DNA of 64,000 bases, taken from NCBI RefSeq assembly GCF_001182745.1, contig NZ_LN868938.1:62001-126000 (forward strand). Reading direction: 5' to 3'. Below the pieces are notes generated by a model. The model was not told the DNA's origin. It saw nothing but the letters and a program-made list of their open reading frames with translations, and ran no database searches. The stretch comes from Nocardia farcinica. GTDB taxonomy: Bacteria; Actinomycetota; Actinomycetes; Mycobacteriales; Mycobacteriaceae. Below, piece after piece: positions 51,647 through 60,665 of the stretch (position 1 is its first letter; each line of letters starts with the position of its first letter). A program made the position numbers and the translations under genes.

Positions 51647-51832
51647 CTGTTACCCCTTCGTCGGCACGAATTCTACCCAGGCACGGCGGTACACCCGGTT
51701 GCCGGATCGATCGATCACCCCGCAACGGGAACCCTGTCGGCGCGCGGCCCGCGACCGGTTGCGCTCGTGTCTTATTTCTACTGCATGACAACGGTGGACG
51801 GGGGCCGTCCCTTCCCGCGTACCGTTGCGATC

Positions 51833-53098
51833 ATGGCCACTGCACCCTCGGCGACGCCGCGCGACCCGGCACCGCCCGGACGCCCGGGCACCGTCGTCTG
51901 GTCCGAGCGGTTCCTGGACTACACCTGGACGCCCGAGCATCCGATGAAACCGGCCCGGCTGAAGTTCACGATGGCGCTGGCCGAGAGCCTCGGAGTGCTC
52001 GACGGCGTGGAGACACTCGAGCCCGCCGCCTGCGATCGCGCCGAACTGCTGCGGATCCACACCGCCGACTACATCGAGGCGGTCGTACACGCGGTGCAGC
52101 CGCCCGGGCAACCCGCCGCACCGCCCTATGGGCTCGGCTCGGCCGACAACCCGGTGTTCCCCCGCATGCACCAGGCCGCGTCGGTGATCGTCGGCGGCAC
52201 ACTGGCCGCCGCCCGCGAGATCGCCGAGGGCCGCACCCGCCGGGCGGTGAGCATCGGCGGCGGCATGCACCACGCCATGCCGTCCTCGGCCGCGGGCTTC
52301 TGCATCTACAACGACGCGGCGGTCGCCATCTCGTGGCTGCTGGACCACGGCTTCGACCGGATCGCCTACATCGACGTCGACGTGCACCACGGCGACGGCG
52401 TGCAACGCGCCTTCTACACCGACCCGCGGGTGCTGACCATCTCCATCCATCAGCACCCGGCGACATTGTGGCCCAACACCGGCTGGCCCGACGAGACCGG
52501 CCTCGGCGCGGGCGAGGGCACGGCGATCAACCTCGGGGTGCTGCCCGGCACGCGGGACGCCCAGTGGCTGCGTGGCTTCCACGCCGTCGTCCCGGGTGCG
52601 GTCGCGGCCTTCCGGCCGCAGATCGTCGTCAGCCAGTGCGGCGCCGACACCCATCGCGAGGATCCGCTGGCCGACCTCGCGCTCACCGTCGACGGTCAGC
52701 GCGCGTCCTACCTGGCCATGCGCGAGCTGGCCGACCGCTACGCCGAGGGGCGTTGGCTCGCCGTGGGCGGTGGCGGATACGGGCTCGTCCGGGTGGTCCC
52801 GCGGGCGTGGACGCACCTGCTGGCCACGGCGCTGGACCGCACCGTCGACCCGGCCACCCCGGTGCCCGCCGACTGGTGTGACCTGGTGCGCGCCGCCGCC
52901 CCCGCGGTCGATCCGCCCACCACCATGGGTGACGGTGGCGACGTGGCGTTCCGGCCGTGGGACGGCCCGGGCGGCACCGTCGAGACCGGCGATCCGCGCG
53001 TGGACCGCGCGCAACGGGCCGTCGACACCGCCGTACTGGCCACCCGCCGTGCGAGTTTCGGACTACTGGGTCTCGATCCGGAGGATCCTCGTGACTGA
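51833..53098 (+). CDS. acuC: AcuC-type lysine deacetylase
   Basis: A 421-residue class I HDAC-like enzyme. VVWSERFLDYTWTPEHPMKP opens the domain, GGGMHHAMPSSAAGFCIYND carries the paired histidines, YIDVDVHHGDG the metal-binding Asp/His, and GGGGYGLVRVV the catalytic tyrosine. AcuC deacetylates acetyl-CoA synthetase and other proteins. The ATG at 51833 is favoured; an in-frame ATG at 51785 is possible. It overlaps the acetyltransferase gene by 8 bp. Confidence 0.9.
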   Translation: MATAPSATPRDPAPPGRPGTVVWSERFLDYTWTPEHPMKPARLKFTMALAESLGVLDGVETLEPAACDRAELLRIHTADYIEAVVHAVQPPGQPAAPPYGLGSADNPVFPRMHQAASVIVGGTLAAAREIAEGRTRRAVSIGGGMHHAMPSSAAGFCIYNDAAVAISWLLDHGFDRIAYIDVDVHHGDGVQRAFYTDPRVLTISIHQHPATLWPNTGWPDETGLGAGEGTAINLGVLPGTRDAQWLRGFHAVVPGAVAAFRPQIVVSQCGADTHREDPLADLALTVDGQRASYLAMRELADRYAEGRWLAVGGGGYGLVRVVPRAWTHLLATALDRTVDPATPVPADWCDLVRAAAPAVDPPTTMGDGGDVAFRPWDGPGGTVETGDPRVDRAQRAVDTAVLATRRASFGLLGLDPEDPRD

Positions 53099-55775
53099 CC
53101 AACCCCTGCTGCCCGACAGCCCCGCCACCCCGGCCGTTCCGCCGCCTCCGCCGCAGCACTGGTTCGCCGACGTGCTCGCCGCCGACGGGGGAGTGGTGCG
53201 GCTGCGCCCGATCACCCCCGACGACGCCGAGCCGTTGCAGACCTTCCACGCCGCGCTCTCCGACCGCACCCGCTACCTGCGCTATTTCGGTCCCTACCCG
53301 CGAATCCCGCCGAAGGACCTGTACCGCACCACCCACGTCGACTACCAGGACCGGGTGGGGCTCGTGGTCGAGCTCGGCGACGCCATCATCGCGGTGGGCC
53401 GCTACGAACTGCTCGACCGCACCGGGCCGCGCGCGGCCGAGGTCGCCTTCGTCGTCGCCGACGAGCACCAGGGCCGCGGACTCGGTTCGATCCTGCTCGA
53501 GCATCTGGCGGGCGCGGCCGCGGAGAACAAGATCCAGACCTTCGTCGCCGAGGTACTGGCCGAGAACACCGCGATGGTCACGGTGTTCCGGGACGCGGGC
53601 TACCAGGTCGAGCGCAGCCGCGACGGCACCGTGCTCCACCTGGAATTCGCCATCGACCCCACCGAAGCCCTTGTCACGGTGCGTGATTCACGGGAGCGTG
53701 CCTCCGAGGCCCGCAGCGTGGGCAACCTGCTCGCGCCGCGCAGCATCGCGGTGATCGGGGCCACGCCGGGCACCGGGCGCGTCGGCGGCGCGGTATTGGC
53801 GAACCTGCTGTCCGGGGTGTTCCAGGGGCCGGTGTTCCCGGTCAACCCGAATCGGCGGTTCGTGCGCGGCGTGCGCGCCTACGCCACCGTGCGCGAGATC
53901 CCCGACGAGGTCGATCTCGCGGTGGTCGCGGTGCCCGCGGCGGCCATCGATTCGGTGCTCGACGACTGTATGGCCAAGGGCGTCAAGGGCTTGGTGGTGC
54001 TGACGGCGGGCTTCGGCGAGACGGGTCCGGAGGGCATGGCCGCCGAACGCGAACTGGTGGCCGCCGCGCGCGGACACGGCATGCGGGTGGTGGGGCCGAG
54101 CGCGCTCGGCATCGCCAACACCGATCCCGAGGTGGCGATGAACGCGACGTTGGCCCCCGTGCTGCCCCCGCGCGGCCGGATCGGCTTCTTCTGCCAGTCC
54201 GGGCCGCTGGGTGCGGCGATCCTGGGCGAGGCCGCCGCGCGCAACCTCGGGCTGTCCACCTTCGTCTCGGCGGGCAACCGCGCCGACGTCTCCGGTAACG
54301 ATCTGCTGCAGTACTGGGACACGGACGCGGCCACCGACCTGGTGCTGCTGTACCTGGAGAGTTTCGGCAATCCGCGCAAGTTCTCCCGGATCGCCCGGCG
54401 CGTGGCGCGCACCAAGCCGATCGTCGCGGTGAGCAGTGGCCGTTCGGTGCGCACCCGGCCCGGCGCCGACATGGACCGCTCGATCGTGCGGGACCTGTTC
54501 GCCCAGGCGGGCATCGTGCAGGTGGACTCGATCTCGGAGCTGTTCGACTGCGCGGCGCTGCTCGGCTATCAGCCGCTGCCGCGCGGACCGCGCCTGGCCG
54601 TGGTGAGCAACAGCACCGCGCTGAGCTGGCTGGCCGTCGACGCCGCGCGCGGGGAGGGGATGGTCGCCGCCGAGCCGGTGAACCTCGGCCCGCAGGCGAC
54701 ACCGGGCGCCTACCTCGACGCGGTGGTCGAGGCGTTGCGCAGCGACGAGGTGGACGCCCTGATCATCGTGTTCGCGCCACCGGTGCCGGTGCCGATGGCC
54801 GGCTTCGCCGACGCCATCCGCTCCGCCGCGGCGGCGGTGCCGGAGGCGGAGAAACCGATCCTGACCACCTTCATCGCCGAACAGGGGATACCGAATCTGC
54901 TGGCGGTGCGTGGCCGTAACGGGATGGCCGTGCGCGGCTCCATCCCGTCCTATCCCGATCCGGAGCGGGCCGCACGGGCGCTGGCCCGGGTGCATCGCTA
55001 CGCGCGCTGGCGGGACACCCCGGCGACGTCGGTCGTGCGACCCGAGGGCATCGACGCCGAGCGGGCCGCCGCGCTGGTCGCGGGCTGGATGGCCGAATCG
55101 GGCGGGCGCTGGCTCAGCGACCTCGAGGTGGTCGACCTGCTGGCCTGCTACGGCATCCGGGTGGTCGAGTTCCAGGAGGTGCGCAACGCCGACGAGGCGG
55201 TGGCGGCGGCCGAGGCGCTGGGTTACCCGGTGGCGGCCAAGGCGACCGGGGAGACGTGGCGGCGCAGGCCGGACCTCAGCGGTGTGCGCCTGGATCTGTG
55301 GCGGCCGGAGGCGGTACGGCAGGCCTACACCGACCTGGTGGCGATGTGCGGCGATCCGGTGCTGCACATCCAGCGGATGGCGACCAAGGGGGTGGGCTGC
55401 ATCCTGCGGGTACAGGACGATCCCTCGTTCGGATCGGTGATCGAGTTCGGGTTGTCCGGGCTGATCATCGAGCTGCTCGGCGACCGCGCCTACCGGGCGC
55501 TGCCACTGACCGAGTCGGAGGCGGTGGCCCTGATCGAGGCGCCCCGCGCGGCGCCGCTGCTGTCGGGCACGCCGGCCAGCCCGCAGGTGGACAAGGCGGC
55601 CCTGGTCGAGCTGGCCCAGCGGATCTCGGCGCTCTTCGACGACCTGCCGGAGATGCGCGAACTGGCCTTCGATCCCGTGCTCGCCTCGCCGACGTCGGCC
55701 GAGATCCTGTACGCGCGGGGCCGGATCGGTCCCGAGCCGAGCCGCTTCGACACCGGTCCGCGGCGACTGGCTTGA
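53091..55775 (+). CDS. Pat-type protein lysine acetyltransferase, GNAT at the N-terminus
   Basis: An 894-residue protein. A GNAT domain (about 35-185; EVAFVVADEHQGRGLGSILL) precedes an NDP-forming acyl-CoA synthetase-like region: CoA-binding (SIAVIGATPGTGRVGGAVLA), ligase-CoA, and a C-terminal ATP-grasp. In enteric Pat the GNAT domain is C-terminal; here it is N-terminal, as reported for Streptomyces lividans. The GTG start follows GGAGGA. It overlaps acuC, pairing acetylation with deacetylation in one operon. Confidence 0.88.
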   Translation: MTDQPLLPDSPATPAVPPPPPQHWFADVLAADGGVVRLRPITPDDAEPLQTFHAALSDRTRYLRYFGPYPRIPPKDLYRTTHVDYQDRVGLVVELGDAIIAVGRYELLDRTGPRAAEVAFVVADEHQGRGLGSILLEHLAGAAAENKIQTFVAEVLAENTAMVTVFRDAGYQVERSRDGTVLHLEFAIDPTEALVTVRDSRERASEARSVGNLLAPRSIAVIGATPGTGRVGGAVLANLLSGVFQGPVFPVNPNRRFVRGVRAYATVREIPDEVDLAVVAVPAAAIDSVLDDCMAKGVKGLVVLTAGFGETGPEGMAAERELVAAARGHGMRVVGPSALGIANTDPEVAMNATLAPVLPPRGRIGFFCQSGPLGAAILGEAAARNLGLSTFVSAGNRADVSGNDLLQYWDTDAATDLVLLYLESFGNPRKFSRIARRVARTKPIVAVSSGRSVRTRPGADMDRSIVRDLFAQAGIVQVDSISELFDCAALLGYQPLPRGPRLAVVSNSTALSWLAVDAARGEGMVAAEPVNLGPQATPGAYLDAVVEALRSDEVDALIIVFAPPVPVPMAGFADAIRSAAAAVPEAEKPILTTFIAEQGIPNLLAVRGRNGMAVRGSIPSYPDPERAARALARVHRYARWRDTPATSVVRPEGIDAERAAALVAGWMAESGGRWLSDLEVVDLLACYGIRVVEFQEVRNADEAVAAAEALGYPVAAKATGETWRRRPDLSGVRLDLWRPEAVRQAYTDLVAMCGDPVLHIQRMATKGVGCILRVQDDPSFGSVIEFGLSGLIIELLGDRAYRALPLTESEAVALIEAPRAAPLLSGTPASPQVDKAALVELAQRISALFDDLPEMRELAFDPVLASPTSAEILYARGRIGPEPSRFDTGPRRLA

Positions 55776-55897
55776 TCACGAGCGGGACTCGACGCGGCAA
55801 CGACGTGCGTCAACAGCGCCCGCGCGGGCCTCGATCTGGGGTAGGTCTGTGAACGCGTCCCCGCACCGGGAGACGCCCGAAAGGAAGGTCGTGCCCC

Positions 55898-56209
55898 ATG
55901 AAAGCCAGCCGCGTCGCCGGACTGATCGCCTTCGCCTGCCTCTCGGCGGCGGGCTGCGCGGTTCAGATCGGGAACGACACCCCCTCCGTCGCCGAAGCCG
56001 ACCTGGAGCGCTCGGTCAAGGAGACCCTCACCCAGCAGGTGGGCCAGGAACCGGACACCATCGACTGCCCGGGCGATCTCGAGGGCGAGGTCGGCAACAC
56101 CATGCGCTGCACGCTCACCGCGGGCGGCGACACCCTGGGCCTCACCGTCACGGTCACCTCGGTGCAGGACGAGACCGTCAACTACGACGTCCAGGTCGAT
56201 CCCGCCTGA
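55898..56209 (+). CDS. DUF4333 lipoprotein
   Basis: A 103-residue exported lipoprotein with the lipobox SAAGC and a small mature domain containing two cysteines (TIDCPGDLEGEVGNTMRCTL), the DUF4333 pattern. The function is unknown. AGGAAGG precedes the ATG. It converges on sigB, with a hairpin between them. Confidence 0.82.
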   Translation: MKASRVAGLIAFACLSAAGCAVQIGNDTPSVAEADLERSVKETLTQQVGQEPDTIDCPGDLEGEVGNTMRCTLTAGGDTLGLTVTVTSVQDETVNYDVQVDPA

Positions 56210-56248
56210 GACGTGGCCCCGAGACCGAGACGTGGCCCGAGACAAAGA

Positions 56249-56278
56249 ACGCCGGACGTGTGCGCACACGTCCGGCGT
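56249..56278. terminator. Bidirectional hairpin between DUF4333 and sigB
   Basis: A 30-bp perfect palindrome (15-bp arms centred at 56263/56264) lies 39 bp after the DUF4333 stop and 24 bp beyond the sigB stop. Confidence 0.8.
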
Positions 56279-56301
56279 CTGGCCGTGGGGGAGAGTAAGG
56301 A

Positions 56302-57270
56302 TCAGCTGGCGTAGGCCCGTAGGCGATCGGCCCGCTCACCCTTGCGCAGCTTCGCCATCACCTCGCGTTCGATCTGGCGGACCCGCTCCCGGGACAGGCC
56401 GAACAGCTTGCCGATCTGGTCCAGGGTGCGCGGCTGGCCGTCGTCGAGGCCGAAACGCAACCGGATGACCTGCTGCTCGCGCTCGTCGAGGGTGGCGAGC
56501 ACACTGCGCACGTCATGGTGCAGCAGGCCGGCGATCACCGCGGACTCGGCCGAGGTGGCCTCGGAGTCCTCGATGAAGTCGCCCAGCGGCGCCTCCTCGT
56601 CGTTGCCGACCGGCATGTCCAGGCTCACCGGGTCGCGGCTGTGGTCGAGCAGATCGGCGATCTTCTCCACCGGGATGCCGGATTCGGCGGCCAGTTCTTC
56701 GTCGGTGGCCTCACGGCCCAGCTGCTGGTGCAGTTCGCGCTTGATGCGAGCGAGCTTGTTCACCTGCTCGACCAGATGGACCGGGAGCCGGATCGTCCGG
56801 CTCTGATCGGCCATGCCGCGGGTGATGGCCTGCCGGATCCACCAGGTGGCGTAGGTCGAGAACTTGAAGCCCTTGGTGTAGTCGAACTTCTCCATGGCCC
56901 GGATCAGGCCGAGGTTGCCTTCCTGGATCAGGTCGAGCAGCGGCATGCCGCGCCCGGTGTAGCGCTTGGCGAGCGAAACCACGAGCCGCAGGTTGGCTTC
57001 GAGCAGGTGGGAACGGGCGGCCTGACCGTCGCGCACGATCATCGCGAGGTCCTTCTTCTTCGCGGCCGACAGCCGTTTGCTCGTCTCCAGCAGGTGCTGG
57101 GCATAGAGGCCCGCCTCGATGCGCTTGGCCAGCTCGACCTCGTCGGCAGCCGTCAGCAGCGCGGTGCGACCGATCCCGTTCAGGTACACACGTACCAGGT
57201 CGGCGGCAGGGCTCTGGGCGTCGAGGTCCGAATCGCTGGCGCGCACTCGAGTGGTGGCGGGGCTGGTCAT
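56302..57270 (-). CDS. sigB: Principal-like sigma factor SigB
   Basis: A 322-residue group 2 sigma factor. It lacks the long N-terminal region of SigA but has [16 protein letters not shown], region 2 ([40 protein letters not shown]), region 3 and region 4.2 ([20 protein letters not shown]). In mycobacteria SigB drives stress and stationary genes under SigE/SigH. A matching GGGGAAC-N18-GTT promoter lies upstream. It faces the DUF4333 gene. Confidence 0.94.
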   Translation of the reverse strand: MTSPATTRVRASDSDLDAQSPAADLVRVYLNGIGRTALLTAADEVELAKRIEAGLYAQHLLETSKRLSAAKKKDLAMIVRDGQAARSHLLEANLRLVVSLAKRYTGRGMPLLDLIQEGNLGLIRAMEKFDYTKGFKFSTYATWWIRQAITRGMADQSRTIRLPVHLVEQVNKLARIKRELHQQLGREATDEELAAESGIPVEKIADLLDHSRDPVSLDMPVGNDEEAPLGDFIEDSEATSAESAVIAGLLHHDVRSVLATLDEREQQVIRLRFGLDDGQPRTLDQIGKLFGLSRERVRQIEREVMAKLRKGERADRLRAYAS

Positions 57271-57305
57271 GACTTGCCTCCTGTCGGTGGTGTCTCACTC
57301 CGAAC

Positions 57306-57333
57306 AACGGACCCGACAGGGAGAAAGTTCCCC
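57306..57333 (-). promoter_or_regulatory. SigE/SigH-type promoter upstream of sigB
   Basis: On the minus strand GGGGAAC (57333-57327) and GTT (57308-57306) are separated by 18 bp, fitting the ECF SigH/SigR-type pattern GGGAAY-N17-20-GTT. It is 36 bp before the sigB ATG. Confidence 0.6.
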
Positions 57334-57518
57334 GTGCACACCGTGATAAACCGCGCTGAGCTGCGGCTTTCGTCACCAGCGTCTGAGAAGTTCCTGAGAA
57401 CCCCCACCCGGGGGAACGCTCCCTGCCCGATGCCTCCGCCGACGCATACCCGGGTGGTCCCGGCTCATGCGCGACGGCCGCCGATCGCTGTGCGTCCCGC
57501 CCGAACGGAGGGGGTCGG

Positions 57519-59036
57519 TTACCGGACCGGGCGGACCAGACCGTGCCGCACGAGTCCGCTCACCACGGCGAGCGCATCGGCTGCGAACTGCGGGCTCACC
57601 TCGGCACCGCGGCCGAGCGCCAGCAGCTCGATCAGGTCGTACAACGCCAGGCCGTCCGGCCGCATTCCCGCGACCAGCGCGATCGTCGCCTCGTCCACCT
57701 CGTGCTGCCAGCGGGGCCCGTCGCCGCGGTGCAGGCGGGCCACGTGCTCGCGCCAGCCGTCCGCACCGGGCAGGAAGACCCGTTCCAGCGCGGTGTTGGG
57801 GTCCACCTCGAACCGGGTCGACCAGGCGCGGGTGGGATCGGCGGCGACGTCGCGCAACCAGGCCGAGCGTTCGAAGTACCGGGTCGCCTCGTCGCCGAGC
57901 GGATCGTCGAAGCCGTGGGTCAGATCCTCGGCCAGCACTTCGGTGGGCCCGTCGATCGCCCGCAGATAGACGAATCCGAAGCCGATGCCCGACACGTCGG
58001 CCGCGGCGAAGGCATCGAGCCACTGCTCGGCGCGGGCCTGCGCGGCGGCGTCGCGCGGGTCGAGGCCGGCGTCGCGCAGCCAGGTGCCCACGTACAGGGC
58101 CGGGTCGGCGACGTCGCGCTGCACGACCCAGGCGTCCACGCCCTCGGCGGGCAGCCAGGAGGAGACCCGCGCGCGCCAGTCCTCCCCGTCGACGTGCACC
58201 CAGGCCGCGAGCATCGCCGCGGTACCGCCGGGGTTCAGGAGGCCGGGCGCTTGCCCGACCACCAGTTCGCTCGCCCCGTCCAGCGCCAGGCCGGAGTCGC
58301 GGTAGGTGTGTTCGACGCGCGCCGGACCCACCACGAACGGCGGATTGGCCACCACCTGGTCGAACCGCCGCCCCGCCACCGGCTCGAACCACGAGCCCGC
58401 CACCAGCTCGATATCGAGCTCGTTGAGGGCCGCGGTCGCCTCGGCCAGCCACAGCGCGCGCGGGTTGACGTCGGTGCCGGTGACGTGGTCGGCGTAGGAG
58501 GCGGCGTGCACGGCCTGGACGCCGCAGCCGGTGCCGAGGTCGAGCACCGAACCGACCCGGCGGGTGGGGGTGGCGCGCAGCAGCGACAGCGAGGCGTGGC
58601 CGACGCCGAGCACGTGGTCCTCGGTGAGCGTGCGCCGGCGCATCGAGTCGTCCAGGTCGGACAGCACCCAGCGATTGCCCGCCCCGGCGTCGAGCGGGCG
58701 CAGATCGAGCGCGGCGCGCACCTCGTCGCCGTCGCGGGCGAGCAGGCCCGCGGCGACCGCCCGGTCGATGTCGACCGGCGCGAGCGCGGCGGCGACCTCG
58801 CGCTCGGGCAGCGCGTCACCGAGCAGCAGCAACCGGATCACGGTGCCGAGGTCACCGGCCCGGCGGGCGGCCCGGCGCACCGGCACCGGCTCCGAGCGAC
58901 CCAGTGCGGCGTGCACGTCGGCGCCGAGCACCTCGAGCAGGGTGTCGGCGTCGTAGCCGACCCGGGTCAGCGCGGTGCGCAGATCCGGGCACAGCGCGGT
59001 GAGCAGGGATCCGGTGGTGGTTCGGTCGGTGTGCAC
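57519..59036 (-). CDS. Class I SAM-dependent methyltransferase (HemK/RlmG-like)
   Basis: A 505-residue protein. A 130-residue N-terminal helical domain precedes a Rossmann methyltransferase core: VLDLGTGCGVQAVHAASYAD for SAM and VANPPFVVG, the NPPF motif of amino- or glutamine-methylating enzymes such as HemK/PrmC and RlmG. A C-terminal winged domain follows. The target may be a ribosomal protein or rRNA; this is not decidable here. I place the start at the GTG at 59036. A VOC gene lies 50 bp upstream on the same strand. Confidence 0.82.
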   Translation of the reverse strand: MHTDRTTTGSLLTALCPDLRTALTRVGYDADTLLEVLGADVHAALGRSEPVPVRRAARRAGDLGTVIRLLLLGDALPEREVAAALAPVDIDRAVAAGLLARDGDEVRAALDLRPLDAGAGNRWVLSDLDDSMRRRTLTEDHVLGVGHASLSLLRATPTRRVGSVLDLGTGCGVQAVHAASYADHVTGTDVNPRALWLAEATAALNELDIELVAGSWFEPVAGRRFDQVVANPPFVVGPARVEHTYRDSGLALDGASELVVGQAPGLLNPGGTAAMLAAWVHVDGEDWRARVSSWLPAEGVDAWVVQRDVADPALYVGTWLRDAGLDPRDAAAQARAEQWLDAFAAADVSGIGFGFVYLRAIDGPTEVLAEDLTHGFDDPLGDEATRYFERSAWLRDVAADPTRAWSTRFEVDPNTALERVFLPGADGWREHVARLHRGDGPRWQHEVDEATIALVAGMRPDGLALYDLIELLALGRGAEVSPQFAADALAVVSGLVRHGLVRPVR

Positions 59037-59086
59037 GGCGGTAACTCTGCCACCGGGGAGCGCTGCCACCGGGGCGGGCCCGCCGA

Positions 59087-59827
59087 TCACACCCCGTCGG
59101 GGTCGCGCCCGGTGACGCAGTAGGCGACGTCGGCCGGGTCGAGCAGCACGATCCAGTGCTCGAAGCGCTCGACCACCGTGGCGCCGAGGGTTTCGTGCCA
59201 GGCGGCGGTGGCCGCGATGTCGGCGGAGGCCAGGTCGATGTGCGCCCGGGTGGCGCGGTTCTCGCCGAGGCGCTGCAGCAGCAGCTGCACCGGCATCGGC
59301 GCAGGCGGGCGCAGCCGGGAGAACTCCGGCAACCGGCCGTGGCTGAACTCCCAGCCGGTCAGTTCCCGCCAGAACCGGGTCTCGCGCGGATGGTCGTCGG
59401 CGCCGATGTCCAGGCAGACCTGGTCCAACCGGGAACGCGTGCCGTCCGGTGCGGTGAAGGCCGGGGCGGGCCTGCCCTGGGCGCGCCCGGCGGGGGTGAG
59501 GCAGAACGTCTGGCCGCGCGGCGAGCGCAGCACCGCGTAGTCGGGGTGGTTCGCGACGAGTTCGGCGCCCAGGCCGAGTGCGCGGCGCACCTCGGCGGGG
59601 ATGTCGTCGACGTCGAAGTCCAGGTGCGTGCCGCCCAGACCGGACACCGACTGCATCTTTATGCCCGCGGCGGCGAAATGGGCGGGATCGGGCAGCAGCG
59701 TGAGGAATTCCTCGTGCTCGCCGCGCCGCGCCGAGGGGGTGGTGCCGGTGATCGTGGACCAGAACCGCACGCAGGCGTCGAAGCGTGCCGCGGGACGGTC
59801 CAGGAACGCCCAGACCCAGCGAATCAT
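59087..59827 (-). CDS. VOC-superfamily (glyoxalase-like) protein
   Basis: A 246-residue protein with two tandem VOC modules. The first has MIRWVWAFLDRPAARFDACV and GGTHLDFDVDD, with PRGQTFCLTPAGR. The second has QVCLDIGADDHPRETRFWRE, TRAHIDLASADIAATAAWHE and WIVLLDPADVAYCVTGRDPD. Metal and substrate are unknown; such proteins bind small hydrophobic ligands or act as dioxygenases or resistance factors. It precedes the methyltransferase gene. Confidence 0.8.
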   Translation of the reverse strand: MIRWVWAFLDRPAARFDACVRFWSTITGTTPSARRGEHEEFLTLLPDPAHFAAAGIKMQSVSGLGGTHLDFDVDDIPAEVRRALGLGAELVANHPDYAVLRSPRGQTFCLTPAGRAQGRPAPAFTAPDGTRSRLDQVCLDIGADDHPRETRFWRELTGWEFSHGRLPEFSRLRPPAPMPVQLLLQRLGENRATRAHIDLASADIAATAAWHETLGATVVERFEHWIVLLDPADVAYCVTGRDPDGV

Positions 59828-59922
59828 GGTCTCTCCCTGTCCGAGGGCGCGCGCCGCGCGCCCGTGGTCCCGGCCACAGTAGGAAACCGGGCCCGCGGGT
59901 GTCGAGCCGACCGGGGTGGTGC

Positions 59923-60336
59923 TCAGCCGTCGATGGCGTTGTGCGGGCGCGACTCGATCGCGGGCCGCGGCCGGTCCCAGCGGCTCGGCTCGTCCTTGGT
60001 CCGCGGCGGGCGATCGTTGGCGATGAGCACGGCGATCCACGGCAACGGGATCGAGGCGCCGATGATCAGCAGCGAGATCAGGGCGTTGCCCCACACGCTG
60101 TAGGCGATCGCGGCCAGCACCAGCGCCGGGATGCGGAACGCCATGAGGATCGTGTAGCGCCGCACCCGGGCTCGATGCTGATCCTCGAGCGAGGGCGCCG
60201 CCTCGGTGATGAGCACCGGATGGTCGGCCTGTCTGCCCGGGAAGAAGCCGCGGGAGCGGGCGGTGGGCGCCGCGGGGCCGTGGCGATCGCCGCGGCCGCC
60301 GGCGTCGGCGTCGGGGGCGTCGCCGTGCTGCTGCAT
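59923..60336 (-). CDS. DUF3099 membrane protein
   Basis: A 137-residue protein. The N-terminal 35 residues are Gly/Asp-rich. HPVLITEAAPSLEDQHRARV and RRYTILMAFRIPALVLAAIA identify DUF3099, with two transmembrane segments and a charged tail. The function is unknown. In M. tuberculosis the homologue lies next to sigB (recalled synteny), whereas here the VOC and methyltransferase genes are inserted. It is divergent from the DUF3039 gene. Confidence 0.78.
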   Translation of the reverse strand: MQQHGDAPDADAGGRGDRHGPAAPTARSRGFFPGRQADHPVLITEAAPSLEDQHRARVRRYTILMAFRIPALVLAAIAYSVWGNALISLLIIGASIPLPWIAVLIANDRPPRTKDEPSRWDRPRPAIESRPHNAIDG

Positions 60337-60409
60337 ACCCACGAGTCTTGCACTCTCCGGGGCCGGGCGCATACACCGAGGTCGGCCGGGGCGGCGATGA
60401 TGCGGCATC

Positions 60410-60655
60410 ATGGAAGGCGTGAGTACCGACACCCTGGTTCGCCCGGATACGACGACCGACGAGACGACGGGCGACGACACCCCGAAGTTCTTCCACTACG
60501 TGAAGAAGGACAAGATCGCCGAGAGCGCCGTGATGGGCACGATGGTGGTCGCGCTGTGTGGCGAGGTGTTCCCGGTGACCCGCTCGCCGAAGCCCGGCTC
60601 GCCGGTCTGCCCGGAATGCAAGAAGGTCTACGAGACCCTGCGCAAGGGCGACTGA
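60410..60655 (+). CDS. DUF3039 small zinc-ribbon-like protein
   Basis: An 81-residue protein: KFFHYVKKDKIAESAVMGTM, VVALCGEVFPVTRSPKPGSP, VCPECKKVYETLRKGD. Cys in ALCGE and CPEC suggest zinc binding. It is a conserved actinobacterial family of unknown role. The ATG at 60410 is used, but a GTG at 60419 (VSTDTL) is an equally good start. It converges on the BrkB gene after 10 bp. Confidence 0.8.
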   Translation: MEGVSTDTLVRPDTTTDETTGDDTPKFFHYVKKDKIAESAVMGTMVVALCGEVFPVTRSPKPGSPVCPECKKVYETLRKGD

Positions 60656-60665
60656 CCCGGCGATC

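Noticed and set aside
51725..51765. GGGAAC before acuC as a SigE/SigH promoter
   Set aside because: The next GTT is about 25 bp away, outside the usual spacing.
49019..51832. Upstream extension of the AcuC frame
   Set aside because: It runs through DUF4192, galE and ideR in the wrong frame. AcuC homology starts only after 51833.
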